Source: Acidobacteriaceae bacterium (GTDB lineage Bacteria > Acidobacteriota > Terriglobia > Terriglobales > Acidobacteriaceae). From it: 7,692 nucleotides of DNA. Below, one piece after another: positions 1 through 5,807 of the stretch. The notes beneath the pieces were generated by a model. That model saw only the letters and a list, made by a program, of their open reading frames with translations, searched no databases and was not told the DNA's origin. The stretch is from assembly GCA_003140785.1 (NCBI GenBank), contig PLKY01000093.1, positions 1 to 7,692 on the forward strand, read 5' to 3'. The translations under genes were made by a program, and so were the position numbers. Positions within the stretch are counted from its first letter, which is position 1, and each line of letters begins with the position of its first letter.

Positions 1-2
1 CC

Positions 3-425
3 ACGCATTACATGGAAGAGGCCGACAAGCTTTGCGACCGCATTGCCATTGTGGATCATGGCAAACTTGTCGCGCTCGGCACTCCCATTGAGCTCAAACA
101 TAGCGTGCCCGGAGAGAACGTTGTCGAGGTGCATTATGACCGCGATGCTGAAAACTGGGGTGAACGACTGGAGAAGCTCGAGGGCGTCACGAACGTGCAA
201 GCTGAAAGCGCAGGCTACTATCGCGTTCTGACTTCCAGCGGATCCAAGACCACGATGCAACTTGTCGAACTGGCCGCCTCACTCGGCGAAACACTAACGT
301 CTCTCAGCGTTCAGAACACCACGCTCGACGATGTGTTTGTGCACTACACAGGCCGTCAGCTGCGTGACGAACTGGTGAAACCACCTGCCTTCACCATGCC
401 GCCCCGTCCCGGAGCACAGCCATGA
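3..425 (+). CDS. ABC exporter ATP-binding protein, DrrA-like (5' end outside the window)
   Basis: This is the C-terminal part of an ABC transporter ATPase that would energise export by the permease encoded next. The frame is open from base 3 and begins THYMEEADKLCDRIAIVDHGK. The His in the second position is the switch (H-loop) histidine typical of LTTHYMEEAE in exporter ATPases. Walker A, Walker B and the signature motif lie upstream and are not visible. The roughly 110 residues that follow match the C-terminal extension (DUF4162-like) of daunorubicin-resistance-type ATPases, including the late TTLDDVFVHYTGRQLRDE segment that these proteins share. The stop codon TGA (423-425) overlaps the permease ATG (422-424), which implies one operon and translational coupling. 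An internal ATG at base 12 is not a plausible start because the conserved H-loop lies before it. The substrate (drug, lipid or polysaccharide) cannot be read from this fragment. Confidence 0.93.
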   Translation, partial: THYMEEADKLCDRIAIVDHGKLVALGTPIELKHSVPGENVVEVHYDRDAENWGERLEKLEGVTNVQAESAGYYRVLTSSGSKTTMQLVELAASLGETLTSLSVQNTTLDDVFVHYTGRQLRDELVKPPAFTMPPRPGAQP

Positions 426-1534
426 ACAGAATGTTTGCCATTGTCGAGCGCGAGATGCGCAAATTTTTCCGGTCACCTACACTGATGATCATGTCGCTCA
501 TGATGCCGATTTTGCAGTTGGTCATTTTGGGCAACGCGTTCGGCGGCAAAATTGTAGGCACACACGTGGCGGTGGTGGACCACGACCATGGGCCGGAGGC
601 AGTGAAAGTGCGTGAGGCCTTTGACGCGATCGCCGTGAACATCAAGACCTTCACAACCGTCGAGTACCAGAACGATGTGCAGGCGAGCGAAGATGTGCGC
701 ACGGGCAAGATCGACGCGGCAGTGATCATTCCCGCGCAATACTCGCGGCGAGTGTACGCGCAGGACGCACCCAAGCTTGGATTCGTCGTGGACAACTCCG
801 ATTTGTTCACGTCGTCGAGCCTGGAAGCCGAGATGCAGTCGCTGGTAGACGCGAGGAACGCGCCGCAGACCCAGAACCGGCTGGCGACGTCGATAGCGCT
901 CGAGGTGGTGGAGCTTTATCCGTATGTGAATTACCTGAAGTTTCTTCTGCCCCTCACGGTTGCCCTTGCCATGTATATCTCGGTGATGATCGGCGGCGGC
1001 ATGCTCTACATCGACGACAAGGCAAGGGGTGTGCACGAGGGCTATCTTGTAACTCCCATCACTAAGTTCGAGTTAGTCTTCGGCATGAACATTGCCGGCT
1101 CCATGAAGGCCGTGCTGGCCGGCATCTCCCTCACCGTAATCGGGTCGCTCATGGCCGGTCTCGGAGTTATCTTTCATCCCCTGGCCATGGCCGAGCTTCT
1201 TTGCCTTATCGTTGCAGGCTCCATTGCTTTCAACGGCATGATGTTTCTACTGATGGTGCGAGTGGACGATCCGCTGGTTCCCCGCGCCATGTTCGGAGTT
1301 CTCAACACCCTTCTCCTCTATCCTTCGGGAGGCATGTATCCCATCGCTGCATTTCCGCGCTGGCTCCAAGCCATCTCGGTCGTTGACCCCTTCACCTATT
1401 GCGTCCACGGCTTCAAAGCTGTGCTTCTTAAAGATGGCGGCTTTGTAGCCATTCAATACGATCTGCTGTTTTTGTTTGCCTTCGGCATCGGGACGCTGCT
1501 GATCGCTACGCCGCTTTTCAAGCGCACGCTGTGA
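422..1534 (+). CDS. ABC-2 type transporter permease (DrrB/YhhJ-like)
   Basis: This 370-residue inner-membrane protein is the transmembrane subunit of an ABC-2 family exporter, paired with the upstream ATPase. It has a short cytoplasmic N-terminus and a first membrane segment at about residues 19-40. A soluble extracytoplasmic domain of about 130 residues follows (about 42-170). Further hydrophobic segments lie at about 173-195, 228-250, 255-279, 288-300 (short) and 345-365. The DDKARGVHEGYLVTPIT stretch (198-214) and the GGMYPIAAFPRWLQ...VDPFTYCVHGF stretch (303-331) are the hallmark regions of ABC-2 permeases before and after the central helices. One large external loop between helix 1 and helix 2 is the usual build of the ABC2_membrane_3 group. 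The start is fixed by the ATGA overlap with the ATPase gene. The substrate is unknown. No membrane-fusion or outer-membrane partner is visible downstream; any partner would have to lie upstream of the window. Confidence 0.94.
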   Translation: MNRMFAIVEREMRKFFRSPTLMIMSLMMPILQLVILGNAFGGKIVGTHVAVVDHDHGPEAVKVREAFDAIAVNIKTFTTVEYQNDVQASEDVRTGKIDAAVIIPAQYSRRVYAQDAPKLGFVVDNSDLFTSSSLEAEMQSLVDARNAPQTQNRLATSIALEVVELYPYVNYLKFLLPLTVALAMYISVMIGGGMLYIDDKARGVHEGYLVTPITKFELVFGMNIAGSMKAVLAGISLTVIGSLMAGLGVIFHPLAMAELLCLIVAGSIAFNGMMFLLMVRVDDPLVPRAMFGVLNTLLLYPSGGMYPIAAFPRWLQAISVVDPFTYCVHGFKAVLLKDGGFVAIQYDLLFLFAFGIGTLLIATPLFKRTL

Positions 1535-1553
1535 GAGTTGAAAAAATCCACGT

Positions 1554-1619
1554 ATAGCTGGAAACGGGCTTCGAAAGATGAATGTTTGCATTGAAAGATT
1601 AAGCGGAATTTCCAGCTAT
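1554..1619. repeat. 11-bp perfect inverted repeat downstream of the ABC permease
   Basis: The arms ATAGCTGGAAA (1554-1564) and TTTCCAGCTAT (1609-1619) are perfectly complementary and separated by 44 bases. The loop contains a short direct repeat, GAAAGAT, at 1573-1579 and 1593-1599. It begins 20 bases after the permease stop. The loop is long and no T-run follows, so this is a poor intrinsic terminator. It could be a protein-binding site, a remnant of a small mobile repeat or an mRNA 3'-end stabilising fold. Confidence 0.5.
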
Positions 1620-1669
1620 CCATGAAGCTTTGAGGGTTTCCGGCGGGCGCTCGTCCGGAATGCAATGAG

Positions 1670-1700
1670 GCGGTCCACTCCTTGTGGGAGGGTGGGCCGC
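1670..1700 (+). terminator. possible terminator-like hairpin, weak
   Basis: The arm GCGGTCCACTC (1670-1680) pairs with GGGTGGGCCGC (1690-1700) over 11 positions, two of them G-U, around a 9-base loop. The following bases (TTCACTGTTTGGATTT) are only moderately T-rich. It lies between the ABC operon and the aldo/keto reductase gene, so a terminator is a reasonable guess. It is 135 bases beyond the permease stop and lacks a clean U-tract. Confidence 0.35.
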
Positions 1701-1745
1701 TTCACTGTTTGGATTTGCCTACAGGAAGGGTTGCCGAACGGCATT

Positions 1746-1757
1746 CGAGCGCGCTCG
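1746..1757. repeat. 12-bp perfect palindrome (CGAGCGCGCTCG)
   Basis: This is a perfect self-complementary 12-mer, 64 bases before the aldo/keto reductase start codon. A dyad there could be an operator half-site pair, but no regulator gene is present to support this, and GC-rich DNA produces such words by chance. Confidence 0.3.
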
Positions 1758-1806
1758 CAGTTTTCCTTCTTTGCACCCATCGGCGCTAATCCCTCATCCT
1801 AGTAAT

Positions 1807-1812
1807 GAGGAG
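1807..1812 (+). promoter_or_regulatory. Shine-Dalgarno GAGGAG, inside a small hairpin
   Basis: A strong GAGGAG lies 9 bases before the ATG at 1822 and decides the start of the aldo/keto reductase. The arm ATGAGG (1805-1810), which includes most of this site, is the exact complement of CCTCAT at 1792-1797, with a 7-base loop. The message could therefore fold so as to hide the ribosome binding site. Confidence 0.7.
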
Positions 1813-1821
1813 ATTTTCAGC

Positions 1822-2700
1822 ATGAGCACACAAACTGTTTCCGCGGCTGCCGCGGGGACGATCGCACTGGGAGATTTGACGGTCAATCGCCTGGGCTACG
1901 GCGCAATGCGCATAACTGGCAAAGGAGTGTGGGGGCCACCGGCAGATCACGCTGGAGCGATTGCAACGTTGCGACGTGCAGTCGAGCTTGGCGTGAACTT
2001 TATTGACACTGCGGACTCGTATGGACCGTACGTTTCAGAAGAACTGATCGCGGAGGCGCTGGCGCCCTATCCGGCGGGATTGGTGATTGCGACCAAGGGC
2101 GGATGGGAACGCGTGGGGCCGGGACAATGGATTCACAATGCCAGCCCCGAGCATCTTGAAGAAGCCGTCGCGGGGAGCCTGAAGCGACTGCGGCTGGAGC
2201 GCATCGATGTGTACCAGCTGCATATTCCCGATCCCGCGGTTTCGTTCGATGCGTCGATGGAGACGCTGGCGCGGCTGAGGGAGCAGGGAAAGATTCGGCA
2301 TATTGCGCTTTCAAACGTGACGCTGGAACATGTGGAGCGGGCGCGCAAGATTGTGCCGATTGTCTCGGTACAGAACCGGTATAGCTTTGCCGACCGCGAG
2401 TGGGATTTCCTGCTGGACCATTGCGAGAAGAACGGGATCGCTTTTATTCCGTGGGCGCCGTTGGGGCAGAATCGGCAGGCGCACGATGTGCTGGAGAAGG
2501 CGGCGAAGAAACTCGGCGCGACGCAACTGCAAGTGGCGCTGGCATGGCTGCTGCAGCGGTCGCGCGCGACGCTGCCGATTCCGGGGACGTCGTCTGTTGC
2601 GCACGTTGAGGAGAATATTCAGGCGGCTGGACTGCGTTTGCCGGAGCCGGTTTTCCAGGAACTTTCAGCGGTGACTTCGCCGCCGGCGAGCTTGCGGTAG
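1822..2700 (+). CDS. aldo/keto reductase family oxidoreductase
   Basis: This 292-residue soluble NAD(P)H-dependent oxidoreductase would reduce aldehydes or ketones to alcohols. The AKR fold is read from GYGAMR near residue 25, the FIDTADSYG motif (60-68), IATKGGW (89-95) and YQLH (131-134). These give the family tetrad as Asp62, Tyr67, Lys92 and His134, all present. Later cofactor-site elements are also intact: GKIRHIALSNVTLEHVE, a Val-Gln-Asn-Arg-Tyr (VQNRY) stretch, and IPGTSSVAHVEENI near the C-terminus. The length is normal for the short bacterial AKR group related to E. coli YdbC-type proteins. The frame is open upstream to an ATG at 1684, but the 46 extra residues are low-complexity and unlike the family. 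The ATG at 1822 has a GAGGAG ribosome binding site. The true substrate cannot be predicted. No pathway partner is adjacent, although the next gene acts on sugar derivatives. Confidence 0.95.
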   Translation: MSTQTVSAAAAGTIALGDLTVNRLGYGAMRITGKGVWGPPADHAGAIATLRRAVELGVNFIDTADSYGPYVSEELIAEALAPYPAGLVIATKGGWERVGPGQWIHNASPEHLEEAVAGSLKRLRLERIDVYQLHIPDPAVSFDASMETLARLREQGKIRHIALSNVTLEHVERARKIVPIVSVQNRYSFADREWDFLLDHCEKNGIAFIPWAPLGQNRQAHDVLEKAAKKLGATQLQVALAWLLQRSRATLPIPGTSSVAHVEENIQAAGLRLPEPVFQELSAVTSPPASLR

Positions 2701-2713
2701 CCGGTGCAGCAGT

Positions 2714-2757
2714 GAGAGTCCTTCCCAGGGGTAAAAGAGAATGTGGAGTGGACTCTC
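2714..2757. repeat. 8-bp inverted repeat between the reductase and DUF1080 genes
   Basis: The arms GAGAGTCC (2714-2721) and GGACTCTC (2750-2757) are exactly complementary, with a 28-base loop. The repeat starts 13 bases after the reductase stop. It may mark the transcript end or an upstream regulatory site. No T-run follows, so a terminator call is not supported. Confidence 0.3.
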
Positions 2758-2789
2758 CTGCTTGGCGGCGGTGTATGCTCATCTGCACT

Positions 2790-3575
2790 ATGAACACTCG
2801 ACTTCCGCATCACTTGAAACTCGCGATCATTGTTGCAATGGCTGTCCCGCTCACCGCGCAGCAAAAGCCCAAGCCCGAAGACACTGAAATATGGCAGCCG
2901 GAGCCAAAGATCGTGACTCCGGGCGCGACGGATTCGGCGCCACCGTCGGACGCGATCATCCTGTTCGACGGAAAGAATCTCGATGAATGGGTTTCTGCGC
3001 AGGATCACTCGCCGGCGAAATGGGTGGTACACGACGGCATTCTGACCGTGAGCAAGGATCCGGGTTCGGGCAACATCGAAACCAAGCGGGCGTTCAAGAA
3101 TTATCAACTGCATGTCGAGTGGAGAATTCCCGAAAACATTACCGGGAGCGGCCAGGCGCGCGGGAACAGCGGTGTTTTTCTTGCCTCAACGGGTCCGGGA
3201 GACTCGGGCTACGAATTGCAGGTGCTGGACTCCTACAACAACAAGACCTACGTCAACGGCATGGTTGGCAGTCTCTACAAGCAGAGCATTCCCCTTGCCA
3301 ACCCCATGCGCAAACCGGGCGAGTGGAACGTCTACGACGTCGTCTGGACTGCTCCCACCTTCAACGACGACGGCACGGTCAAAACTCCCGCCTACGCCAC
3401 GGCATTCCTCAACGGCGTCCTCGTCGACAATCACTTTGAGCTGAAGGGACAGACCCTCTATATCGGCCAGCCGTTCTACAAGAAGTATGACGCTGCGCCG
3501 ATCAAGCTGCAGGCGCACGGGGACAAAAGCGAGCCCATCAGTTTCAGGAATATCTGGGTGAGGGAACTGCCGTAG
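2790..3575 (+). CDS. secreted 3-keto-disaccharide hydrolase / DUF1080 domain protein
   Basis: This 261-residue protein is probably exported. It begins with a basic N-terminus (MNTRLPHHLK) and a hydrophobic core (LAIIVAMAVPLTA), with likely signal peptidase I cleavage after LTA (residue 23). A polar Pro/Lys/Glu-rich linker leads into one PF06439-type beta-sandwich: AIILFDGKNLDEWV (55-68), WVVHDGILTV (78-87), YQLHVEWRIP (105-114), GNSGVFLA (125-132), YELQVLDS (141-148), GEWNVYDVVWTAP (177-189), FLNGVLVDNHFEL (206-218) and PISFRNIWVREL (249-260). The family is the laminarinase-like fold often called 3-keto-disaccharide hydrolase. Members are abundant in Acidobacteria, Planctomycetes and Bacteroidetes and act on oxidised sugars or glycosides; the exact activity here is unknown. 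The frame extends upstream to 2712, with another ATG at 2775. I prefer 2790 because it gives a standard signal peptide, though no clear Shine-Dalgarno precedes either ATG. A TATGCT at 2774-2779 with TGGACT at 2749-2754 (spacer 19) is a tentative promoter, which would make the leader very short. Confidence 0.9.
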   Translation: MNTRLPHHLKLAIIVAMAVPLTAQQKPKPEDTEIWQPEPKIVTPGATDSAPPSDAIILFDGKNLDEWVSAQDHSPAKWVVHDGILTVSKDPGSGNIETKRAFKNYQLHVEWRIPENITGSGQARGNSGVFLASTGPGDSGYELQVLDSYNNKTYVNGMVGSLYKQSIPLANPMRKPGEWNVYDVVWTAPTFNDDGTVKTPAYATAFLNGVLVDNHFELKGQTLYIGQPFYKKYDAAPIKLQAHGDKSEPISFRNIWVRELP

Positions 3576-3630
3576 GGCTGCGATTGCATAATTTCGCACG
3601 TTGAGGTTTGTGCTTTCCCAGGTCTCAAAC

Positions 3631-3667
3631 CACCCCAGCGACGAGGACCTGTCGCTGGGGACCCCGG
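3631..3667. repeat. hairpin repeat unit 1 (CACCCC...GGGGACCCCGG)
   Basis: This is the first of two tandem 37-base units. Its stem is perfect over 10 bp: CCCCAGCGAC (3633-3642) with GTCGCTGGGG (3651-3660), loop GAGGACCT. The unit ends in ACCCCGG, so GGGGACCCC (3657-3665) is itself a dyad and allows an alternative fold. Neither unit is followed by a T-run. It starts 55 bases after the DUF1080 stop. Confidence 0.85.
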
Positions 3668-3683
3668 TGAAACGCGAGATCTC

Positions 3684-3720
3684 CACCCCACGAACGAAGA
3701 CCTATTCGTGGGGACCCCGG
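3684..3720. repeat. hairpin repeat unit 2, covarying with unit 1
   Basis: This second 37-base unit lies exactly 53 bases after unit 1. Its stem is CCCCACGAA (3686-3694) with TTCGTGGGG (3705-3713), and the loop core GAAGACCT is nearly the same as in unit 1. Eight of 37 positions differ between the units, and six of these form three base pairs that change on both sides (G-C to C-G, C-G to G-C, G-C to A-T). The outer CCCC/GGGG, the loop core and the trailing ACCCCGG are unchanged. Between the units, 3676-3683 is the palindrome GAGATCTC. Confidence 0.85.
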
Positions 3721-3727
3721 ACCCTGG

Positions 3728-3774
3728 GGCACCCATTGTCGTGCGGGATCAATCGGGCACAGACTCAGGGTGCC
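3728..3774. repeat. 7-bp inverted repeat after the twin hairpins
   Basis: GGCACCC (3728-3734) is complementary to GGGTGCC (3768-3774) with a 33-base loop. The preceding CCCTGGGG (3722-3729) resembles the GGGGACCCC theme, so this may be a decayed third unit or a flank of the element. The call is weak. Confidence 0.25.
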
Positions 3775-3804
3775 TTTCGCCGGCTGGACCTGAGCCCCTA
3801 CAAT
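3775..3804 (+). promoter_or_regulatory. possible promoter for the small-protein operon
   Basis: TACAAT at 3799-3804 is a good -10 match. A poor -35 (TTCGCC, 3776-3781; three of six consensus bases) lies 17 bases upstream. Transcription would start near 3811, about 24 bases before the ATG at 3835 and just upstream of its ribosome binding site. Confidence 0.35.
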
Positions 3805-3834
3805 GAGAACTGACTTCAATCCTCGAGGAAAACG

Positions 3835-4017
3835 ATGCCGCTGTCCGGAGAAGCGATCCGCCTGATGAACTACATTGACGATGTGTCTGTGACATTGCGC
3901 CGAATTCTGGCGTTTGCGCCGACGCTCTCTGAAGACGAACGTACGCGCGTGGCCGAACACCTGATGAGTTCGAAACCGAGCGCGGACGAAGTGCTGCAGG
4001 CCCTGAAAGCCAAGTAA
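3835..4017 (+). CDS. small hypothetical protein, 60 residues
   Basis: I do not recognise this protein. It is 60 residues, without membrane segment, signal peptide or cysteine. It is predicted mostly helical from its sequence: a first helix around IRLMNYIDDVSVTLRRILAF, a Pro break, then LSEDERTRVAEHLMS and a final SADEVLQALKAK. The ATG has a good ribosome binding site, GAGGA at 3825-3829 with 5 bases of spacing, and a TACAAT box lies upstream. These signals and the mixed charged, amphipathic composition favour a real gene. The stop is only 7 bases before the start of the Rossmann-fold gene, so the two are probably cotranscribed and this protein may be a partner of that one. The SEDER..VAEHL part could form a short helical hairpin, but no family can be named. 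Confidence 0.65.
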   Translation: MPLSGEAIRLMNYIDDVSVTLRRILAFAPTLSEDERTRVAEHLMSSKPSADEVLQALKAK

Positions 4018-4024
4018 GACTTTC

Positions 4025-4573
4025 TTGTCGACAGTGGCGATTGTCGGGGCCGGCCCTCTCGGCAGGTGGCTTGCGCTGGCGGCTGCGCGCGCCGGCTATA
4101 ACGTTTTGCTCGAAGACGTGATGCCTGCCAATCTGCATCATGCGCGCGAGGCCTTGCGCCGCGAGTTGAGCGCAGAGGCGCTGCCCGCGGTTCAATTCGT
4201 TTCCACAATTGAGGACGCGGTTCGCGATGCGGATCTGGCGATCGACTGCGTGCCGGATGAACTCGAATCAAAACTGGAGATTTTTTGGCTGCTCGACCGG
4301 ATGGCTCCGCCGCGGACGGTGTTGGCCACGCCTACGACACGGTTGTCGATTGCAGATTTGGCCGCGTGTACTTATCGTGCGGACAAATGCGTTGCAATTG
4401 TGGTGGAGGCAAGAGAACTAGCTGGGCGGGAAGAAAGACCGGCTGGCGAATTGTTGCTTCGGACAACGCGCCAGACTGCGGTGCAGACGATCGCGGTGGT
4501 GCGGGATTTTTGGGAGCGGGTTGGATTCATGCCGCGATTCGAGGTGGAATCGGATGCGAATGGTCCGCTGTAG
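4025..4573 (+). CDS. 3-hydroxyacyl-CoA dehydrogenase NAD-binding-domain protein, half-length and lacking the catalytic His
   Basis: This 182-residue protein resembles only the N-terminal, NAD-binding half of 3-hydroxyacyl-CoA dehydrogenase. It opens with the Rossmann strand and turn VAIVGAGPLGRWLA (GxGxxG at residues 8-13) and an acidic end of strand 2 (LLED, 28-31) that suits NAD rather than NADP. Then come a helical segment, DLAIDCVPDELESKLEIFWLLD (70-91) in place of the family's EAIVENLxxKxxLF region, and TVLATPTTRLSI in place of the usual ASNTSSLxI. The family's GLHFFNP block, which carries the catalytic His, is replaced by CVAIVVEA (122-129), so dehydrogenase activity is doubtful. The C-terminal substrate/dimer domain is missing. 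The listed start is TTG at 4025; GTG at 4034 is equally possible, and neither has a clear Shine-Dalgarno, which fits coupling to the gene ending 7 bases upstream. It could be a redox sensor or a degenerate enzyme. Confidence 0.78.
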   Translation: MSTVAIVGAGPLGRWLALAAARAGYNVLLEDVMPANLHHAREALRRELSAEALPAVQFVSTIEDAVRDADLAIDCVPDELESKLEIFWLLDRMAPPRTVLATPTTRLSIADLAACTYRADKCVAIVVEARELAGREERPAGELLLRTTRQTAVQTIAVVRDFWERVGFMPRFEVESDANGPL

Positions 4574-4584
4574 GGGCGCTGTTC

Positions 4585-5730
4585 TCAGTGCGCGGCTGCG
4601 AGGATCTGTTCGTAGTATTTGACGTAGAGCGGCAGCACCAGAGTGGAACAGAAGCGTGAACGCGCCGTCTTTCGCGCGGCGTCGCGCATGACATCGAGGC
4701 GTTCGCGATCCTTGAGCAGGCGGATTGCGCCTTCGGCCATATTGTCTATGTCGCCGACGGGATAAAGAAGTCCGCTGACCCCATCGTCAATGAGCTCGGG
4801 CACGCCACCGACGTTTGTCGCTATGGTAGGAACGCGGCATGCCATGGCCTCGAGTGCGGCCAGGCCGAAGGATTCGAGCTGGCTGGGCATGAGCATCAGA
4901 TCGGCGAGCGGAAGCAGCTCGTTGACGCGCTCCTGCTTGCCGAGGAAGTGAATCTTGTCGTTGATTTCGAGCTCGTGCGCGAGCCACTCGGCAGCCGAAC
5001 GGTCGGGGCCGTCGCCGACCAAGACCAGGCGGGCCGGAACTTCTTTCAGCACGCGGGCGAAGACTTTGACAACGTCGGTGACGCGCTTGACGGGCCTGAA
5101 ATTCGACAAGTGCATCAGAATGAATTCGCCGGGATTTGCCAGGCGACGGCGCGCTTCGTTGCGAATCGCTTCGTCCTTGTAGGGCGTGTAGACATCGCAG
5201 TTGACGAAGTTGGGGATGACCTCGATGGGGCTCGTAATGCCGAAGTCAGTGAGGGTTTTTTCCTTCAAGTAATTTGAGATGCTGGTGACGCCGTTGCTTT
5301 CCTGAATCGAGTAGCGCGTGATGGGAAGATAGCTGCGGTCGAGGCCCACCAGAGTGATGTCGGTCCCGTGAAGCGTGGTGACGAATGGCAGGCAGCGGCC
5401 ACGTGCGGCGAGCATTTGGCGGGCGAGCAGCGCGCTGACGGAATGAGGAATCGCGTAATGAACATGGAGTAGATCGAGCTCATAAAACTCGGCGACCTCG
5501 GCCATGCGCGATGCGAGTGCCAGGTCGTAAGGAGGGAACTCGAAGAGCGGGTAATTCGAGACGGGCACTTCGTGATAGAAGATTCCGTTGTCGCGCCCGG
5601 TGAGACGGAAGGGTTGCGAATAGGAGATGAAGTGGACTTCGTGACCGGAGGCGGCGAGCTCGATGCCAAGTTCGGTGGCCACCACGCCCGAGCCGCCATA
5701 CGTGGGATAACAGGTGATGCCGATGCGCAT
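4585..5730 (-). CDS. bshA: N-acetyl-alpha-D-glucosaminyl L-malate synthase BshA (GT4 glycosyltransferase)
   Basis: This cytosolic GT-B enzyme of family GT4 transfers GlcNAc from UDP-GlcNAc to L-malate, the first step of bacillithiol synthesis. It has 381 residues, the usual length. The start MRIGITCYPTYGGSGVVATELG is the BshA-type glycine-rich N-terminus, followed by GHEVHFISYSQPFRL (29-43). Other landmarks are LLHVHYAIPHS (88-98), TTLHGTDITLVG (118-129), VIPNFVN (171-177), SNFRPVKR (209-216) and VLVGDGPD (236-243). The E-x7-E donor-site motif runs from Glu286 to Glu294 in ESFGLAALE, followed by ATNVGGVPELI. The frame stays open 153 codons further upstream, but that part overlaps the deacetylase gene in another frame and carries no GT4 similarity. 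The chosen ATG has GGAG 11 bases upstream. It lies 77 bases after the deacetylase gene on the same strand, probably in one operon. Related GT4 enzymes could be confused with it, but the N-terminal block is characteristic. Confidence 0.92.
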   Translation of the reverse strand: MRIGITCYPTYGGSGVVATELGIELAASGHEVHFISYSQPFRLTGRDNGIFYHEVPVSNYPLFEFPPYDLALASRMAEVAEFYELDLLHVHYAIPHSVSALLARQMLAARGRCLPFVTTLHGTDITLVGLDRSYLPITRYSIQESNGVTSISNYLKEKTLTDFGITSPIEVIPNFVNCDVYTPYKDEAIRNEARRRLANPGEFILMHLSNFRPVKRVTDVVKVFARVLKEVPARLVLVGDGPDRSAAEWLAHELEINDKIHFLGKQERVNELLPLADLMLMPSQLESFGLAALEAMACRVPTIATNVGGVPELIDDGVSGLLYPVGDIDNMAEGAIRLLKDRERLDVMRDAARKTARSRFCSTLVLPLYVKYYEQILAAAH

Positions 5731-5758
5731 GGCTGGTCCCGCTCCATTTCGATGAGTA

Positions 5759-5787
5759 TGCCTTCGTGTTGGACGTACCGAAGGGCA
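5759..5787 (-). repeat. intercistronic hairpin between the deacetylase gene and bshA
   Basis: CCTTCG (5761-5766) is complementary to CGAAGG (5779-5784) with a 12-base loop. Two more pairs (TG with CA, across a one-base bulge) extend the stem to 5759-5787. It sits in the 77-base gap and has no T-run on the minus strand. It may adjust transcript stability or coupling rather than end transcription. Confidence 0.35.
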
Positions 5788-5807
5788 GGGAAGATGCAGA
5801 ACTGAGA

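Noticed and set aside
391..810. 139-codon antisense frame at the ATPase/permease junction
   Set aside because: No family resemblance or initiation signals, and it spans two confident genes.
473..1036. 187-codon antisense frame within the ABC permease
   Set aside because: His/Arg-rich product of a GC-rich complementary strand, with no recognisable domain; it lies fully inside a well-supported membrane protein gene.
1684..1821. 46-residue N-terminal extension of the aldo/keto reductase
   Set aside because: The sequence is unlike any AKR N-terminus, and a strong GAGGAG directs initiation at 1822.
2619..3113. 164-codon antisense frame across the reductase/DUF1080 junction
   Set aside because: It covers the ends of two confident genes on the other strand and has no motif.
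3633..3713. Twin hairpins as a CRISPR array
   Set aside because: There are only two imperfect units, the 16-base intervening stretch is too short for a spacer, and no cas gene is nearby.
3633..3713. Twin hairpins as plain intrinsic terminators of the DUF1080 gene
   Set aside because: Neither stem is followed by a T-run (both are followed by ACCCCGG), and two tandem covarying units exceed what a terminator needs.
3601..3813. 70-codon frame across the twin hairpins (VSNHPSDEDLSLGTP...)
   Set aside because: It uses a TTG start with no ribosome binding site, and its repeated peptide pattern is simply the DNA repeat translated. The compensating stem changes point to nucleic-acid structure, not protein.
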